Part shown: in pieces, positions 15,316 through 24,432 of the stretch
How the letters are laid out: each line of letters starts with the position of its first letter
Numbering within the stretch: the stretch's first letter is position 1
Assembly: GCF_002795825.1 (NCBI RefSeq)
Contig: NZ_CP018800.1
Coordinates: 868,001 to 932,000, forward strand
Reading direction: 5' to 3'
DNA from: Mariprofundus ferrinatatus
GTDB taxonomy: Bacteria > Pseudomonadota > Zetaproteobacteria > Mariprofundales > Mariprofundaceae
Length of the DNA: 64,000 nucleotides
Program-made: the position numbers and the translations under genes
The notes under the pieces: model-generated
What the model was told of the DNA's origin: nothing
The model's database searches: none
What the model saw: only the letters and a program-made list of their open reading frames with translations

Positions 15316-17322
15316 TCAACTGCTTGCGGACTCTTCCAGAATGCGTTTCTGGATAGCAGCAGGAACTACATCGTAATGATCGAATTCGATCGTGTAACTT
15401 CCCTCGCCACCGGTCATCGCTTTCAACTGTGCCTGATAGGACTGAATTTCAGCCATCGGGGCACGCGCCTGTATGATCGTCGAGTTACCCTTCATATCGG
15501 TCGCGAGAATCTGGGCGCGCCGTGAATTAAGATCGCCCATGATGTCGCCAATGTGATCCTGTGGCACCGATATCTCCATCGTTACGATCGGCTCAAGAAG
15601 CACTGGCTTGCACTCCTTGAATGCTTTGTTGAATGCCTTCTGCCCGGCGATCTGGAAGGCGATATCCTTGGAATCAACCGTGTGGGTTTTTCCATCGACC
15701 AGCGTGACCCGTACATCGGTAACAGGATAGCCGGCCATTACACCTTCTTCCATTGCGGCTTGAACGCCTTTGTCGACTGAGGTGCGGAATACGGCATCAA
15801 TGACGCCGCCATGAATCTTGTCGACAAACTCGTAACCTGCACCGCGAGGCAGGGGTTCGACATTGATCACCACGCGACCGAACTGGCCGGCGCCGCCTGA
15901 CTGCTTCTTGTGGGTATATTCGACATCTTTGACGCTGCTGGTAATGGTTTCCATATAGGCAACCCGCGGCGTTGAGGTGCTCACGTTGACCTTATAGCGG
16001 CGCTTGAGCTTGCCAAGGATCAGACGCAAATGCAGATCAGACATGCCGCTGATGATCAGGTCGTGTGTCTGCGGATCGGAATGGACGTGGAAAGTACGGT
16101 CATCATTCTCGAACTCGTGCAGGGCGGTTCCGAGTTTCTGGTCATCTTTGTTGGTTTTCGGACGCACAGCCAGAGAAACCATCGGGGTAGGGAGTTTTAA
16201 ATCATCCATTGTGATGACGGTGTTTGCATCGGTGATAATGTCGTTGGCATGCATGTCTGCAACGCGCGGGATGGCGACCAGATCGCCGGCGACTGCGGTT
16301 TTGATGTCCTGTTGTTCCTTTCCGACCACACGGAAGATGTGGCCCGCTTTCTCCTCCTTGCCGGAACGGCGGTTGATAAAACTGCCATGGGCGGCGAGGG
16401 AGCCGGAGAGAACGCGAAGATAGGAGATGCGGCCGACAAACTCGTCCGACTCTGTGTGGTAAACGTAAGCTGAGAAGCCTTTGACATCGTTAATCGAAAC
16501 CGGTTCATCGTTCTGGTAGACGATATGTTCGATCTCATGCGGTGCCGGGGCCAGTTCGCTTAACAGCTCCAGGAGTTGCGCAGTGCCTACTTCCTTCTCT
16601 CCGGCTGTTGGGATGACCGGATAGAGGCTGCCGTCGATCACAGCGCCTTTAAGGGCTGCTACAAACTCTTTTTCGCTAATCGTATCGCCTTCAAGATAGC
16701 GCTCCATCAGAGCGTCATCGGTTTCGACAATCGCCTCAACGATCTCTTCATAGACAGCGGCCGTCTCTATGCTGGCATCCCTGTTGTGCAGTACGGAGTG
16801 AACCTCGGTAAAGGAGGCGGATGAGCCGTTAGGCATATAGAGCGGAATGCAGCGATCGCCGAAATCCGCCTTGAGTGCGGCAAGAGCTTCAGAGAAGTTG
16901 GTATTATCCGCATCAAGCTTTGTCATGGCGATAATGCGAGGCAGGCCACGTTTGCCGGCCAGACGCCACACTTTACGGGTATTAACCTTGACGCCGTCAG
17001 TTGCATCGACACAAATCAGTGCACACTCAGCTGCATGCAGGGCAGTCATAACATCTGCGATGGAATCGGGAGAACCGGGTACATCGAGACAGTTAAAATG
17101 AAGATCATTGTAATTGAATGATATAGTGGAGCAGTAGAGTGACTTCTCATACTGCTTCTCATCGGGGTCGAAATCACTGATGGTATTATGGGTATCGATA
17201 TGGCCCATGCGGTTTGTGGTTCCTGCAACATGAAGCATCGACTCAAGAAGCGTGGTTTCACCCGCTCCTTCATGGTCGAGCATTGCAATGTTTCTGATTT
17301 GTGAGCTGTTGAGCTTACTCAA
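15316..17322 (-). CDS. EF-G-like protein with degenerate GTPase site
   Basis: A 668-residue translation-factor GTPase of the EF-G-like (FusA2) group, with the usual order of G domain, domain II, and domains III-V. The start is TTG at 17322, with AGGAGGG immediately upstream. The P-loop reads HEGAGETT: the invariant Lys is Glu22. G3 reads DVPGSPDS instead of DTPGHVDF, so the catalytic His is Ser, and G4 is TKLD. The switch region keeps SDFDPDEKQ. The P-loop codons are GGA GCG GGT GAA ACC ACG, so the Glu is not a reading error of frame. The protein may bind ribosomes without normal GTP hydrolysis. It is convergent with a small membrane protein gene and divergent from an RsbU-type phosphatase gene. 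Confidence 0.9.
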   Translation of the reverse strand: MSKLNSSQIRNIAMLDHEGAGETTLLESMLHVAGTTNRMGHIDTHNTISDFDPDEKQYEKSLYCSTISFNYNDLHFNCLDVPGSPDSIADVMTALHAAECALICVDATDGVKVNTRKVWRLAGKRGLPRIIAMTKLDADNTNFSEALAALKADFGDRCIPLYMPNGSSASFTEVHSVLHNRDASIETAAVYEEIVEAIVETDDALMERYLEGDTISEKEFVAALKGAVIDGSLYPVIPTAGEKEVGTAQLLELLSELAPAPHEIEHIVYQNDEPVSINDVKGFSAYVYHTESDEFVGRISYLRVLSGSLAAHGSFINRRSGKEEKAGHIFRVVGKEQQDIKTAVAGDLVAIPRVADMHANDIITDANTVITMDDLKLPTPMVSLAVRPKTNKDDQKLGTALHEFENDDRTFHVHSDPQTHDLIISGMSDLHLRLILGKLKRRYKVNVSTSTPRVAYMETITSSVKDVEYTHKKQSGGAGQFGRVVINVEPLPRGAGYEFVDKIHGGVIDAVFRTSVDKGVQAAMEEGVMAGYPVTDVRVTLVDGKTHTVDSKDIAFQIAGQKAFNKAFKECKPVLLEPIVTMEISVPQDHIGDIMGDLNSRRAQILATDMKGNSTIIQARAPMAEIQSYQAQLKAMTGGEGSYTIEFDHYDVVPAAIQKRILEESASS

Positions 17323-17566
17323 GACACCCTCCTGCCTGATGAATTAACAAAATGAATAACCGAATCCTGCACGAATTGTGAGGTAATCCATCTGAGTGGT
17401 TTTGACCCGAAAGTGGCTGGTTTCGATTTCTCTAAAGCATACAAAAACAGCGAACATTCGTCTATCCATTTTCATCGCTACCAGGTTTCTGATTTGCTCT
17501 GATTCGAGATGGCAAAGCGTGAAAACGAAAGGTGAACTCGCCGATAAAACGGGATAGGGTCACGGG

Positions 17567-19183
17567 ATGGGGATATTGAACAGACAGTTCCATAAATACC
17601 TGCTCTACCTGTGGCCGCTGCCGACCGTCTTTATGGTGGGGCAGATCGTGATGTGGGCCAACGGCAATGCCGCTAACCTGGGTATTTCGGTCTCGGTTTC
17701 GCTGCTTGATATGGTCGTGTTTGTCTTGCTCTTTGCAGGTGCGGCCTGGTGGGCCTTCCGCCCGATCATGACCTACCTGGTCTCCCGCGAGCATCCCGAA
17801 AAACATCGCCGTGTCATCGAATCAGTCGTGGCCAATTTTCCGTGGCGAACACTCAAAGCCTACTCCATAGCCGGCTGGCTATACGCCCTCTATCTGATCG
17901 TCGTGATCAGTTCGGTGGCACTGATGGGTGACTATCTGTTTACCTGGCGCATGTTTGTTGCTTTGACTCTGAACTTCAGCTTCGGAGCGGCTGTGCTGGC
18001 ACCGGCACTGGCAGTCTCCAGCTCCATTGTTTTCACGACAAGATTAAGGGCGAAGCTGGCGCTGCAGGGGCTCTTTGTCTCAGAACTCGGAACCATGAAA
18101 ATGGAGCGTTACCTGATCTCATCGCAGTACCGGCCGTGGCTGGTGTTTATGGTGACGGGATTCCTGCCTACGATGATTCTGGGCCTGTTTGTATTCCTCT
18201 CACAGGCCGGTGAGGTGGCTGAGGAGCATTTTATCCTCGCACAGGCGATGGTGCTGCTCTCGATGAGTATCTCTGCAGGCAGTATTCTGGTCTGGTTTCT
18301 CAGTCATACCCTCAAACATGTTACGCTGTCGCTGCAGGCCGGTCTGCACCATCTTGCCGAGGGTCATTTTACGGGCCGGGTGCCGGTACTGCTTGATGAT
18401 GAGTTCGGGGAGTTGGCGAGAGGCCTGAATACCGCCATGCACGGATTGCAGGAGCGGGAGGATCTGAAGGATTCGCTGGCTATTGCTGCCGAGATCCAGC
18501 AGGGATTATTGCCCAAGCAGGCACCGGTGATTCCCCGGTATAAGCTGGAGGGGTTTCAGCAGACCTGCTTCTCGGTGGGTGGTGACTATTTCGATTATAT
18601 TGAGCTTGAGGACGGGCGCATCTGGCTGATGGTTGCCGATGTCTCCGGCAAGGGTTATCCGGCTGCATTGACGATGGCCAATCTGCAGGCCATGTTGCGG
18701 GGTCTGGCTACGGTTGACTGGCCGATCGAAGTGGCGGGTAATTACCTCAATGACGCACTCTGTGAATCGCTCTCTGCCGGCCGGTTTGTGACCCTGTTTA
18801 TGGGTAAGCTGCAGCCTGAAACCCACTCGCTGGTGTGGATGAATGCCGGACACGTACCGCCACTGCTTGCCAGTGGAGATGAAATCAGACCGCTTGAGGC
18901 ATCCGGGCCCCCGCTCGGATTGATGAAGGGGATGAAATACGAGGTGGTTCGCACTGAACTCAATCCCGGTGACACCCTGCTCGCCTATACAGACGGGGTG
19001 ACCGAAACATCCGGCCGTTTCGGCAACGAGCGGTTTGGTGAGAAGCGGTTGCGGAAGTGGCTGGAAGCGCATCGAGGCGATCCGATCGATCGCTATCCAG
19101 CTCTGCTACTGGATGAGCTGAACAGGTATGGCCGCGACGAGCAGGATGATGATTTGACGCTGTTGTGCGTAAGACGGGAGTAA
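17567..19183 (+). CDS. Membrane-bound RsbU/SpoIIE-type protein phosphatase with HAMP domain
   Basis: This 538-residue protein has several N-terminal membrane helices (residues 12-230), a HAMP-like segment around 250-300 (LAEGHFTGRVPVLLDDEFGELARGLN) and a C-terminal PPM/SpoIIE phosphatase domain. Metal-binding signatures are GGDYFD, VADVSGKG, NAGHVPP, YTDGVTE and DDDLTLLCV. The family dephosphorylates anti-anti-sigma factors in partner-switching pathways. No STAS or anti-sigma gene is adjacent, so its target is unknown. It is followed after 2 bp by fumC, which suggests cotranscription without an obvious functional tie. Confidence 0.9.
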   Translation: MGILNRQFHKYLLYLWPLPTVFMVGQIVMWANGNAANLGISVSVSLLDMVVFVLLFAGAAWWAFRPIMTYLVSREHPEKHRRVIESVVANFPWRTLKAYSIAGWLYALYLIVVISSVALMGDYLFTWRMFVALTLNFSFGAAVLAPALAVSSSIVFTTRLRAKLALQGLFVSELGTMKMERYLISSQYRPWLVFMVTGFLPTMILGLFVFLSQAGEVAEEHFILAQAMVLLSMSISAGSILVWFLSHTLKHVTLSLQAGLHHLAEGHFTGRVPVLLDDEFGELARGLNTAMHGLQEREDLKDSLAIAAEIQQGLLPKQAPVIPRYKLEGFQQTCFSVGGDYFDYIELEDGRIWLMVADVSGKGYPAALTMANLQAMLRGLATVDWPIEVAGNYLNDALCESLSAGRFVTLFMGKLQPETHSLVWMNAGHVPPLLASGDEIRPLEASGPPLGLMKGMKYEVVRTELNPGDTLLAYTDGVTETSGRFGNERFGEKRLRKWLEAHRGDPIDRYPALLLDELNRYGRDEQDDDLTLLCVRRE

Positions 19184-19185
19184 AC

Positions 19186-20565
19186 ATGTCGAACATGAGA
19201 ACTGAAAAGGATTCGATGGGGGAGATGCAGGTGCCTGCGGATGCGATGTACGGCGCATCAACCGCCCGTGCAGTTGAGAACTTTCCGGTATCAGAACTAC
19301 GTTTTTCACGTGAGTTTATCCGTGCGCTGGGACGCATCAAACAGGCGGCGGCGACAGTCAACTGTTCACTGGGAAAGCTGGGGGCGGATCAGGCTGAACT
19401 GATTGTGCAGGCAGCCAAAGAGGTGTCTGAGGGCAAGTGGGACAGCGAATTCGTTGTCGATATTTTTCAGACCGGGTCGGGTACCTCGACCAACATGAAT
19501 GCCAATGAGGTTATAGCCTGCCGTTGTAATCAGATTGACGAGAAGGTTTCTGTTCACCCCAATGATCATGTCAACATGGGGCAATCCTCCAATGACGTGA
19601 TTCCGACCGCCATTCATCTGGCGGCCACCGACCTGCTTGTGTATGAATTGCTGCCCGCTCTGCGACATCTGTTGCAGGCCATCGAGGCGAAAGCGGGTGA
19701 GACGATGGATGCAGTGAAGATCGGCCGCACGCACCTTATGGATGCCACGCCGATCACCCTTGGACAGGAGATCTCCGGCTGGGCGCGACAGATCGATCTC
19801 GGCATCAGGCGACTGGAATCGACACTTCCGAGAATCACAGAGCTGGCTCAGGGTGGAACCGCGGTTGGCACCGGCCTCAATACCCACCCCGATTTCGGTC
19901 GCATGATTGCCGCTGAGCTCTCAAACAGTTACGGCATAACATTCAGTGAATCACGCAATCACTTCGAGGCTCAGGCAGCCCAGGACGCTGCTGTCGAGCT
20001 CTCTGGTCAGCTGAGAACGGTTGCGGTATCGCTGGTGAAAATTGCCAACGATGTGCGACTGCTTAATGCGGGGCCGCGTTGTGGCATCGGCGAGATCACT
20101 GTGCCCGCCGTACAGCCGGGCTCTTCAATCATGCCGGGCAAGGTGAATCCGGTGATTGCCGAGTCGCTGGCTCAGGTCTCTGCGCAGGTGATTGGCAATG
20201 ACGCAGCAATCGCTTTTGGTGGTGCTTCCGGACTACTGGATCTGAATGTGATGCTGCCTGTGATGGCGCATAACCTGCTCGAATCCGAGCGCCTGATGGC
20301 AAGTGCATCACGGATGTTTGCCGACAAGTGTATCTCTGGGCTGGTTGCCAATCGTGATCGTTGTGCCGACCAGATCGAGTGGAGCATGAGCATGGTCACC
20401 TCGCTGGCTCCCGTGATCGGATATGATCGAGCCTCACAGATTGCCAAACAGGCAGTCAGTGAGGGTAAAACGGTTCGCCAGATATGTCTGGAAGAGGGGG
20501 TGCTGCCCGAGGATGAGCTGGACAGACTGCTCGATCCAGCTTCCATGCTGGCACCGCAGGCCTGA
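19186..20565 (+). CDS. fumC: Class II fumarate hydratase FumC
   Basis: A 459-residue fumarase that interconverts fumarate and malate. It has the lyase signatures TGSGTSTNMNANEV (about residue 93), MGQSSNDVIPTA, TALGxHP-like GTGLNTHPDF, and the flexible loop GSSIMPGKVNPV with the catalytic Ser. I use the ATG at 19186, 2 bp after the phosphatase stop; the earlier in-frame ATG at 19165 would overlap that gene. It is oxygen-stable and needs no Fe-S cluster. Confidence 0.96.
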   Translation: MSNMRTEKDSMGEMQVPADAMYGASTARAVENFPVSELRFSREFIRALGRIKQAAATVNCSLGKLGADQAELIVQAAKEVSEGKWDSEFVVDIFQTGSGTSTNMNANEVIACRCNQIDEKVSVHPNDHVNMGQSSNDVIPTAIHLAATDLLVYELLPALRHLLQAIEAKAGETMDAVKIGRTHLMDATPITLGQEISGWARQIDLGIRRLESTLPRITELAQGGTAVGTGLNTHPDFGRMIAAELSNSYGITFSESRNHFEAQAAQDAAVELSGQLRTVAVSLVKIANDVRLLNAGPRCGIGEITVPAVQPGSSIMPGKVNPVIAESLAQVSAQVIGNDAAIAFGGASGLLDLNVMLPVMAHNLLESERLMASASRMFADKCISGLVANRDRCADQIEWSMSMVTSLAPVIGYDRASQIAKQAVSEGKTVRQICLEEGVLPEDELDRLLDPASMLAPQA

Positions 20566-20579
20566 AGCCCCAAAGCACC

Positions 20580-21548
20580 ATGCTTGATATCCGTAACCTC
20601 TCCCTCTCCGTATCCGTTCAGGGCAAACGGGTGGATGCTGTATCGGGAGTGTCGCTGCAGCTTGAGGCGGGGCGCGTACTGGGTCTGGTCGGCGAGTCCG
20701 GTTGTGGCAAGTCGCTGACTGCGCAGGCCATTCTCAGGCTTGGCGAATATCAGGGTGTGAACAAGAGCAGCGGTGATATTCTGATCAATGGCGAGAGCCT
20801 GTTCTCCATGAGCGATGAACGGCTCAGGCGTATACGCGGTGGTCGCATCGCGATGGTATTTCAGGAGCCGATGACTGCTCTCAACCCTGTTTTTTCGATC
20901 GAAAGCCAGATAACAGAGGTGATTCGTCTGCATCTGGATATGAGTAAAGATCAGGCGCGGCAAAGGGCAGTCGATCTGCTTCGGGATGTCGGAATGCAGG
21001 ATGCTGAAACCATTCTCAAGCAGTATCCCGATGCCCTCTCCGGCGGTATGCGCCAGCGCGTGTTGATCGCCATGGCGATGGCCGCCGATCCCGACTACAT
21101 CATTGCCGATGAACCGACTACTGCGCTCGATGTGTCAGTGCAAAAGCGTATTATCGCGCTACTGCTCAATCTGCAGAAGAAGCGCGGCCTTGGGCTGCTG
21201 CTGGTAACCCATGATTTCGGCCTGGTGGCTGAGATGTGTGACGATGTCGCCGTCATGTATGCCGGTCAGATTGTCGAGGCTGGGCCGGTGAAGGAGATAT
21301 TTGACCGTCCGGCTCACCCCTATACGAGAGCACTGATGGGGTGCAGGCCGGAGGTTTCAGGCTCGGGTGGTGCGCTGGCTGTTATTCCCGGGCAGGTGCC
21401 GCAACCGGGCCGGTGGCCGGTGGGGTGTCATTTTGCTCCTCGCTGTGCGCTAGCCGATGCGGCGTGCAAAGCCACACCCGTCAACGCTGATGCATGGAGC
21501 GGCAACAGCCACGTGGCGCGCTGCATTCATGTGGAGAATCCGGCATGA
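20580..21548 (+). CDS. ABC transporter ATPase, DppD/OppD type
   Basis: A 322-residue ATPase with Walker A GESGCGKSLT (about residue 39), the Q-loop FQEPMTALNP, signature ALSGGMRQR and Walker B YIIADEPTTALD. The C-terminal oligopeptide-transporter extension (VPQPGRWPVGCHFAPRC...C) has the Cys cluster typical of Dpp/Opp/Nik ATPases. It starts 14 bp after fumC and overlaps the next ATPase gene by an ATGA. No permease or solute-binding gene is adjacent in this window, so the substrate (dipeptide, nickel or other) is unknown. Confidence 0.93.
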   Translation: MLDIRNLSLSVSVQGKRVDAVSGVSLQLEAGRVLGLVGESGCGKSLTAQAILRLGEYQGVNKSSGDILINGESLFSMSDERLRRIRGGRIAMVFQEPMTALNPVFSIESQITEVIRLHLDMSKDQARQRAVDLLRDVGMQDAETILKQYPDALSGGMRQRVLIAMAMAADPDYIIADEPTTALDVSVQKRIIALLLNLQKKRGLGLLLVTHDFGLVAEMCDDVAVMYAGQIVEAGPVKEIFDRPAHPYTRALMGCRPEVSGSGGALAVIPGQVPQPGRWPVGCHFAPRCALADAACKATPVNADAWSGNSHVARCIHVENPA

Positions 21549-22510
21549 GTTGCGTACTGAGGGTTTCCGGGCTCAGTAAGACATTTGCTTCCGGTGGCAT
21601 GTTCCGTGCCACAGGTGATGCCAAGAAAGCGGTGGTTGATCTCTCATTCGATCTGAAGGCGGGAGAGACACTTGCGATTGTGGGCGAGTCAGGTAGTGGT
21701 AAATCGACTGCGGCGCGGATGGCGATGCAGCTGTTGCCTGCTGATTCAGGACAGATATTCTGGGGTGAGAACGAGGTGACGCACCTCTCCGGCAGGGCGA
21801 TAAGAGGGCTTCGACGCCATATCCAGATGGTTTTTCAGGATCCATTTGCCAGCCTTAATCCGCGCATGCGGATTTGGGAGAGTGTTGCCGAGGGATTGCG
21901 GGTGCATCAGCCGGAGTTAAATCGCAGCCAGCGGCGTGAGCGGGTTGCGGATGTGCTCAGCCAGTGCGGCCTCGATGAGAGCGGTATGGATCGCTATCCG
22001 CACCAGTTTTCGGGAGGACAGCGCCAGCGAATCGGCATAGCCAGGGCACTGATTGTTGAGCCGAAGGTGCTGGTGCTTGATGAGCCGGTATCAGCACTCG
22101 ATGTGTCGGTGCAGGCGCAGATTCTTAATCTGCTAAACGATATCCAGAAGGATCGCGGTCTTGCCTATCTCTTTATCTCCCATGATCTCTCGGTGGTGCG
22201 CCATATCGCCGATCGGGTGGCGGTGATGTTTGCCGGCCATGTGGTGGAGGAGGGGGGTGTTGCTGATGTGTTTGAGGCGTGCAGGCACCCCTATACCGAA
22301 GCGCTGCTTAAGGCGCGTCCGATTGCCCATCCCGATGAGAGGAGTGGTGGTGAGGTTGTGGCCGCAAGCGACGAAGGGGTGGCACTGAACGGTTGCCCGT
22401 TCAGGCATCGCTGTCTCTATGCGCAGGAGGCTTGCTCAACATTCAACTGCAGGCTGAACAGTGATGGTTTTGCCTGTCTCTATCCCCTGAATAGTTCTCA
22501 CCATGAATAA
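21545..22510 (+). CDS. ABC transporter ATPase, DppF/OppF type
   Basis: The partner of the preceding ATPase, 321 residues from the overlapping ATG (the in-frame start at 21494 would lie within the upstream gene). Walker A is GESGSGKST, the Q-loop FQDPFASLNPR, the signature FSGGQRQR, Walker B VLVLDEPVSALD. The C-terminal NGCPFRHRC...C block is present. DppD and DppF normally form a heterodimer that powers DppBC; here those are missing nearby. It overlaps the DinG-like gene by 8 bp. Confidence 0.93.
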   Translation: MSCVLRVSGLSKTFASGGMFRATGDAKKAVVDLSFDLKAGETLAIVGESGSGKSTAARMAMQLLPADSGQIFWGENEVTHLSGRAIRGLRRHIQMVFQDPFASLNPRMRIWESVAEGLRVHQPELNRSQRRERVADVLSQCGLDESGMDRYPHQFSGGQRQRIGIARALIVEPKVLVLDEPVSALDVSVQAQILNLLNDIQKDRGLAYLFISHDLSVVRHIADRVAVMFAGHVVEEGGVADVFEACRHPYTEALLKARPIAHPDERSGGEVVAASDEGVALNGCPFRHRCLYAQEACSTFNCRLNSDGFACLYPLNSSHHE

Positions 22511-24362
22511 GCTGGCCGGCCTGGTCCGGCGCGATTTTGAGGATGAGTCGGTACTTGTCAGCGGGCTGCCCGGTTATGCACGGCGCGATGAGCAGATACT
22601 TCTGGCCGATGAGATTGCCGAAGCGTTCGAGAAGCGCGGCCTGCTGCTGGCTGAAGCGGAAACGGGAACCGGTAAAACCCTGGCCTACCTGATCCCTGCG
22701 CTTCGATCTTCGGATAAAGTCCTGATCTCTACCCATACGCGGTCTCTGCAGGATCAGCTGGTTCACCGAGACCTGCCCGCCGTCCAGAAAGCGCTTGGCG
22801 CCAGCCGCAGGGTGGCGCTGTTAAAGGGGCGCAGCAACTACCTCTGCCCACAGCGATTGAAGCGATCCCTGACCTCCGCGCAGCCTGAGATCTGGCAGCA
22901 GAAATCTCTGCTCAAGGTGCAGAAGTGGTCCGATAGCAGTCGAGATGGTGATCTTTCGGGACTGGATTTCGACGTCTTTGCCAAGGGGATCGGTGCGATG
23001 GTGACGGCCACGGCGGACCAGTGTCTGGGTTCCCGTTGCGGAGATTTTGAAAACTGCCCGCTGATGAAAGCACGTCAAAAGGCGCAGTCAGCCGACATTG
23101 TGGTAACCAACCACAGCCTGTTGCTGGCGGATGCGGCGCTGAAATCCGGAGAGTACGGTGAAATCCTGCCTGGCTTTGATGCCTATGTGCTCGATGAGGC
23201 GCATGCGCTGCCTGAACTTGCCTGTCAGCATTTCGGGGTGCAGTTGACCCGCCTCACGCTTATTACGTGGCTCAATGATGTTCAGTCACTGCTTGATGAG
23301 ATGGGAGATGAGCCGGTTCTGAAAAAGGAGCTGGTGGAAATTGGCCGGGAACTGCTTGATGCGTGGCAGAAAGGGGCGATGGAGGAGGTTGAAAACCACT
23401 GGGGAGATATGCTGAAGCGAGTTGATGCCCGCCGTGAACGCAGCGAGGAGTTGGCCAGAGTGGCTGACCGGGCCGAGCAGATCGCCGCCGATATCGCCAT
23501 GGTACGTGAACCCGGAGAGGGCTATGTCGGCTGGAGCGATGGCGAGCCGGATAACAGGCGCTATGTCGTGGCACCTGTCGAAACCGGACCGGTACTGAAG
23601 CAGCACTTATGGGACCGGCCTGCTGCATTTGTTCTGCTGTCAGCCACGCTGCGCGTATCCGGAAGTTTTGACTACAGCAAACAGAGGCTTGGTTTTGAGG
23701 ATGCGGTTGAGAGCTTTCATCCATCTCCGTTCGATTATGGCAGGCAGGCGATGATCTATCTGCCGAGAACGCTTCCCGATCCCCGTTCCGAACAGGGAAT
23801 CAGTGCAATGACCGATGAGATGGAGACACTGATCCGTGCATCACACGGGCGTGCTTTTGTACTCTTTACTTCATGGCAGGCACTGACCCAGATTGGTCCT
23901 GAGCTTGCCAGAAGGCTACCGTGGAATGTTCTGATTCAAGGGGAGTCGGGTAGCCGCGATGCGATCCTTGAGACCTTTCGCTCCGATACCCACTCCGTGC
24001 TATGCGGCACGCGCAGCTTCTGGGAGGGGGTGGATGTTCCGGGCGAAGCATTGAGTCTGGTGATAATTGATAAAATGCCATTTGCCCCGCCCAATGATCC
24101 ACTGCTTAAGGCGCGCATTAAGCGGTGCGAAGAGCTGGGTGGAAGCGGGTTTCGCGATATCCAGTTGCCTGAGGCTATTGCCACCCTCAGGCAGGGAGCA
24201 GGAAGGCTGATCCGCTCGGTTCATGATCGTGGCGTGATGGCACTGCTCGACTCCCGCCTCTACGTGAAGGGGTATGGCAGAGAGGTGGCGAGAAACCTGC
24301 CTCCTGCACCGATCAGGGACGATCTCTCCGAAGTGCGCTGGTTCTTCGAGGCGGCTGAATAG
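22503..24362 (+). CDS. DinG/YoaA-family Fe-S DNA helicase
   Basis: A 619-residue XPD-like superfamily 2 helicase. Walker A is AETGTGKTLAY (about residue 54), motif II is DEAH (around 229), and between them are four cysteines (YLCPQ, CLGSRC, ENC) spaced for a 4Fe-4S cluster. Late motifs include GTRSFWEGVDVPG and QGAGRLIRS. The family unwinds 5' to 3' and resolves R-loops and replication conflicts. It starts inside the last codons of the ATPase gene, so it is translationally coupled to it. DinG and YoaA cannot be told apart here. Confidence 0.93.
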   Translation: MNKLAGLVRRDFEDESVLVSGLPGYARRDEQILLADEIAEAFEKRGLLLAEAETGTGKTLAYLIPALRSSDKVLISTHTRSLQDQLVHRDLPAVQKALGASRRVALLKGRSNYLCPQRLKRSLTSAQPEIWQQKSLLKVQKWSDSSRDGDLSGLDFDVFAKGIGAMVTATADQCLGSRCGDFENCPLMKARQKAQSADIVVTNHSLLLADAALKSGEYGEILPGFDAYVLDEAHALPELACQHFGVQLTRLTLITWLNDVQSLLDEMGDEPVLKKELVEIGRELLDAWQKGAMEEVENHWGDMLKRVDARRERSEELARVADRAEQIAADIAMVREPGEGYVGWSDGEPDNRRYVVAPVETGPVLKQHLWDRPAAFVLLSATLRVSGSFDYSKQRLGFEDAVESFHPSPFDYGRQAMIYLPRTLPDPRSEQGISAMTDEMETLIRASHGRAFVLFTSWQALTQIGPELARRLPWNVLIQGESGSRDAILETFRSDTHSVLCGTRSFWEGVDVPGEALSLVIIDKMPFAPPNDPLLKARIKRCEELGGSGFRDIQLPEAIATLRQGAGRLIRSVHDRGVMALLDSRLYVKGYGREVARNLPPAPIRDDLSEVRWFFEAAE

Positions 24363-24432
24363 GTCTGGCCGGGTGGCTGCCGGGTTTTCATTACCATGCT
24401 GTTTCGGCAGAGTTTCTGGTTCTGGGGGAGTC

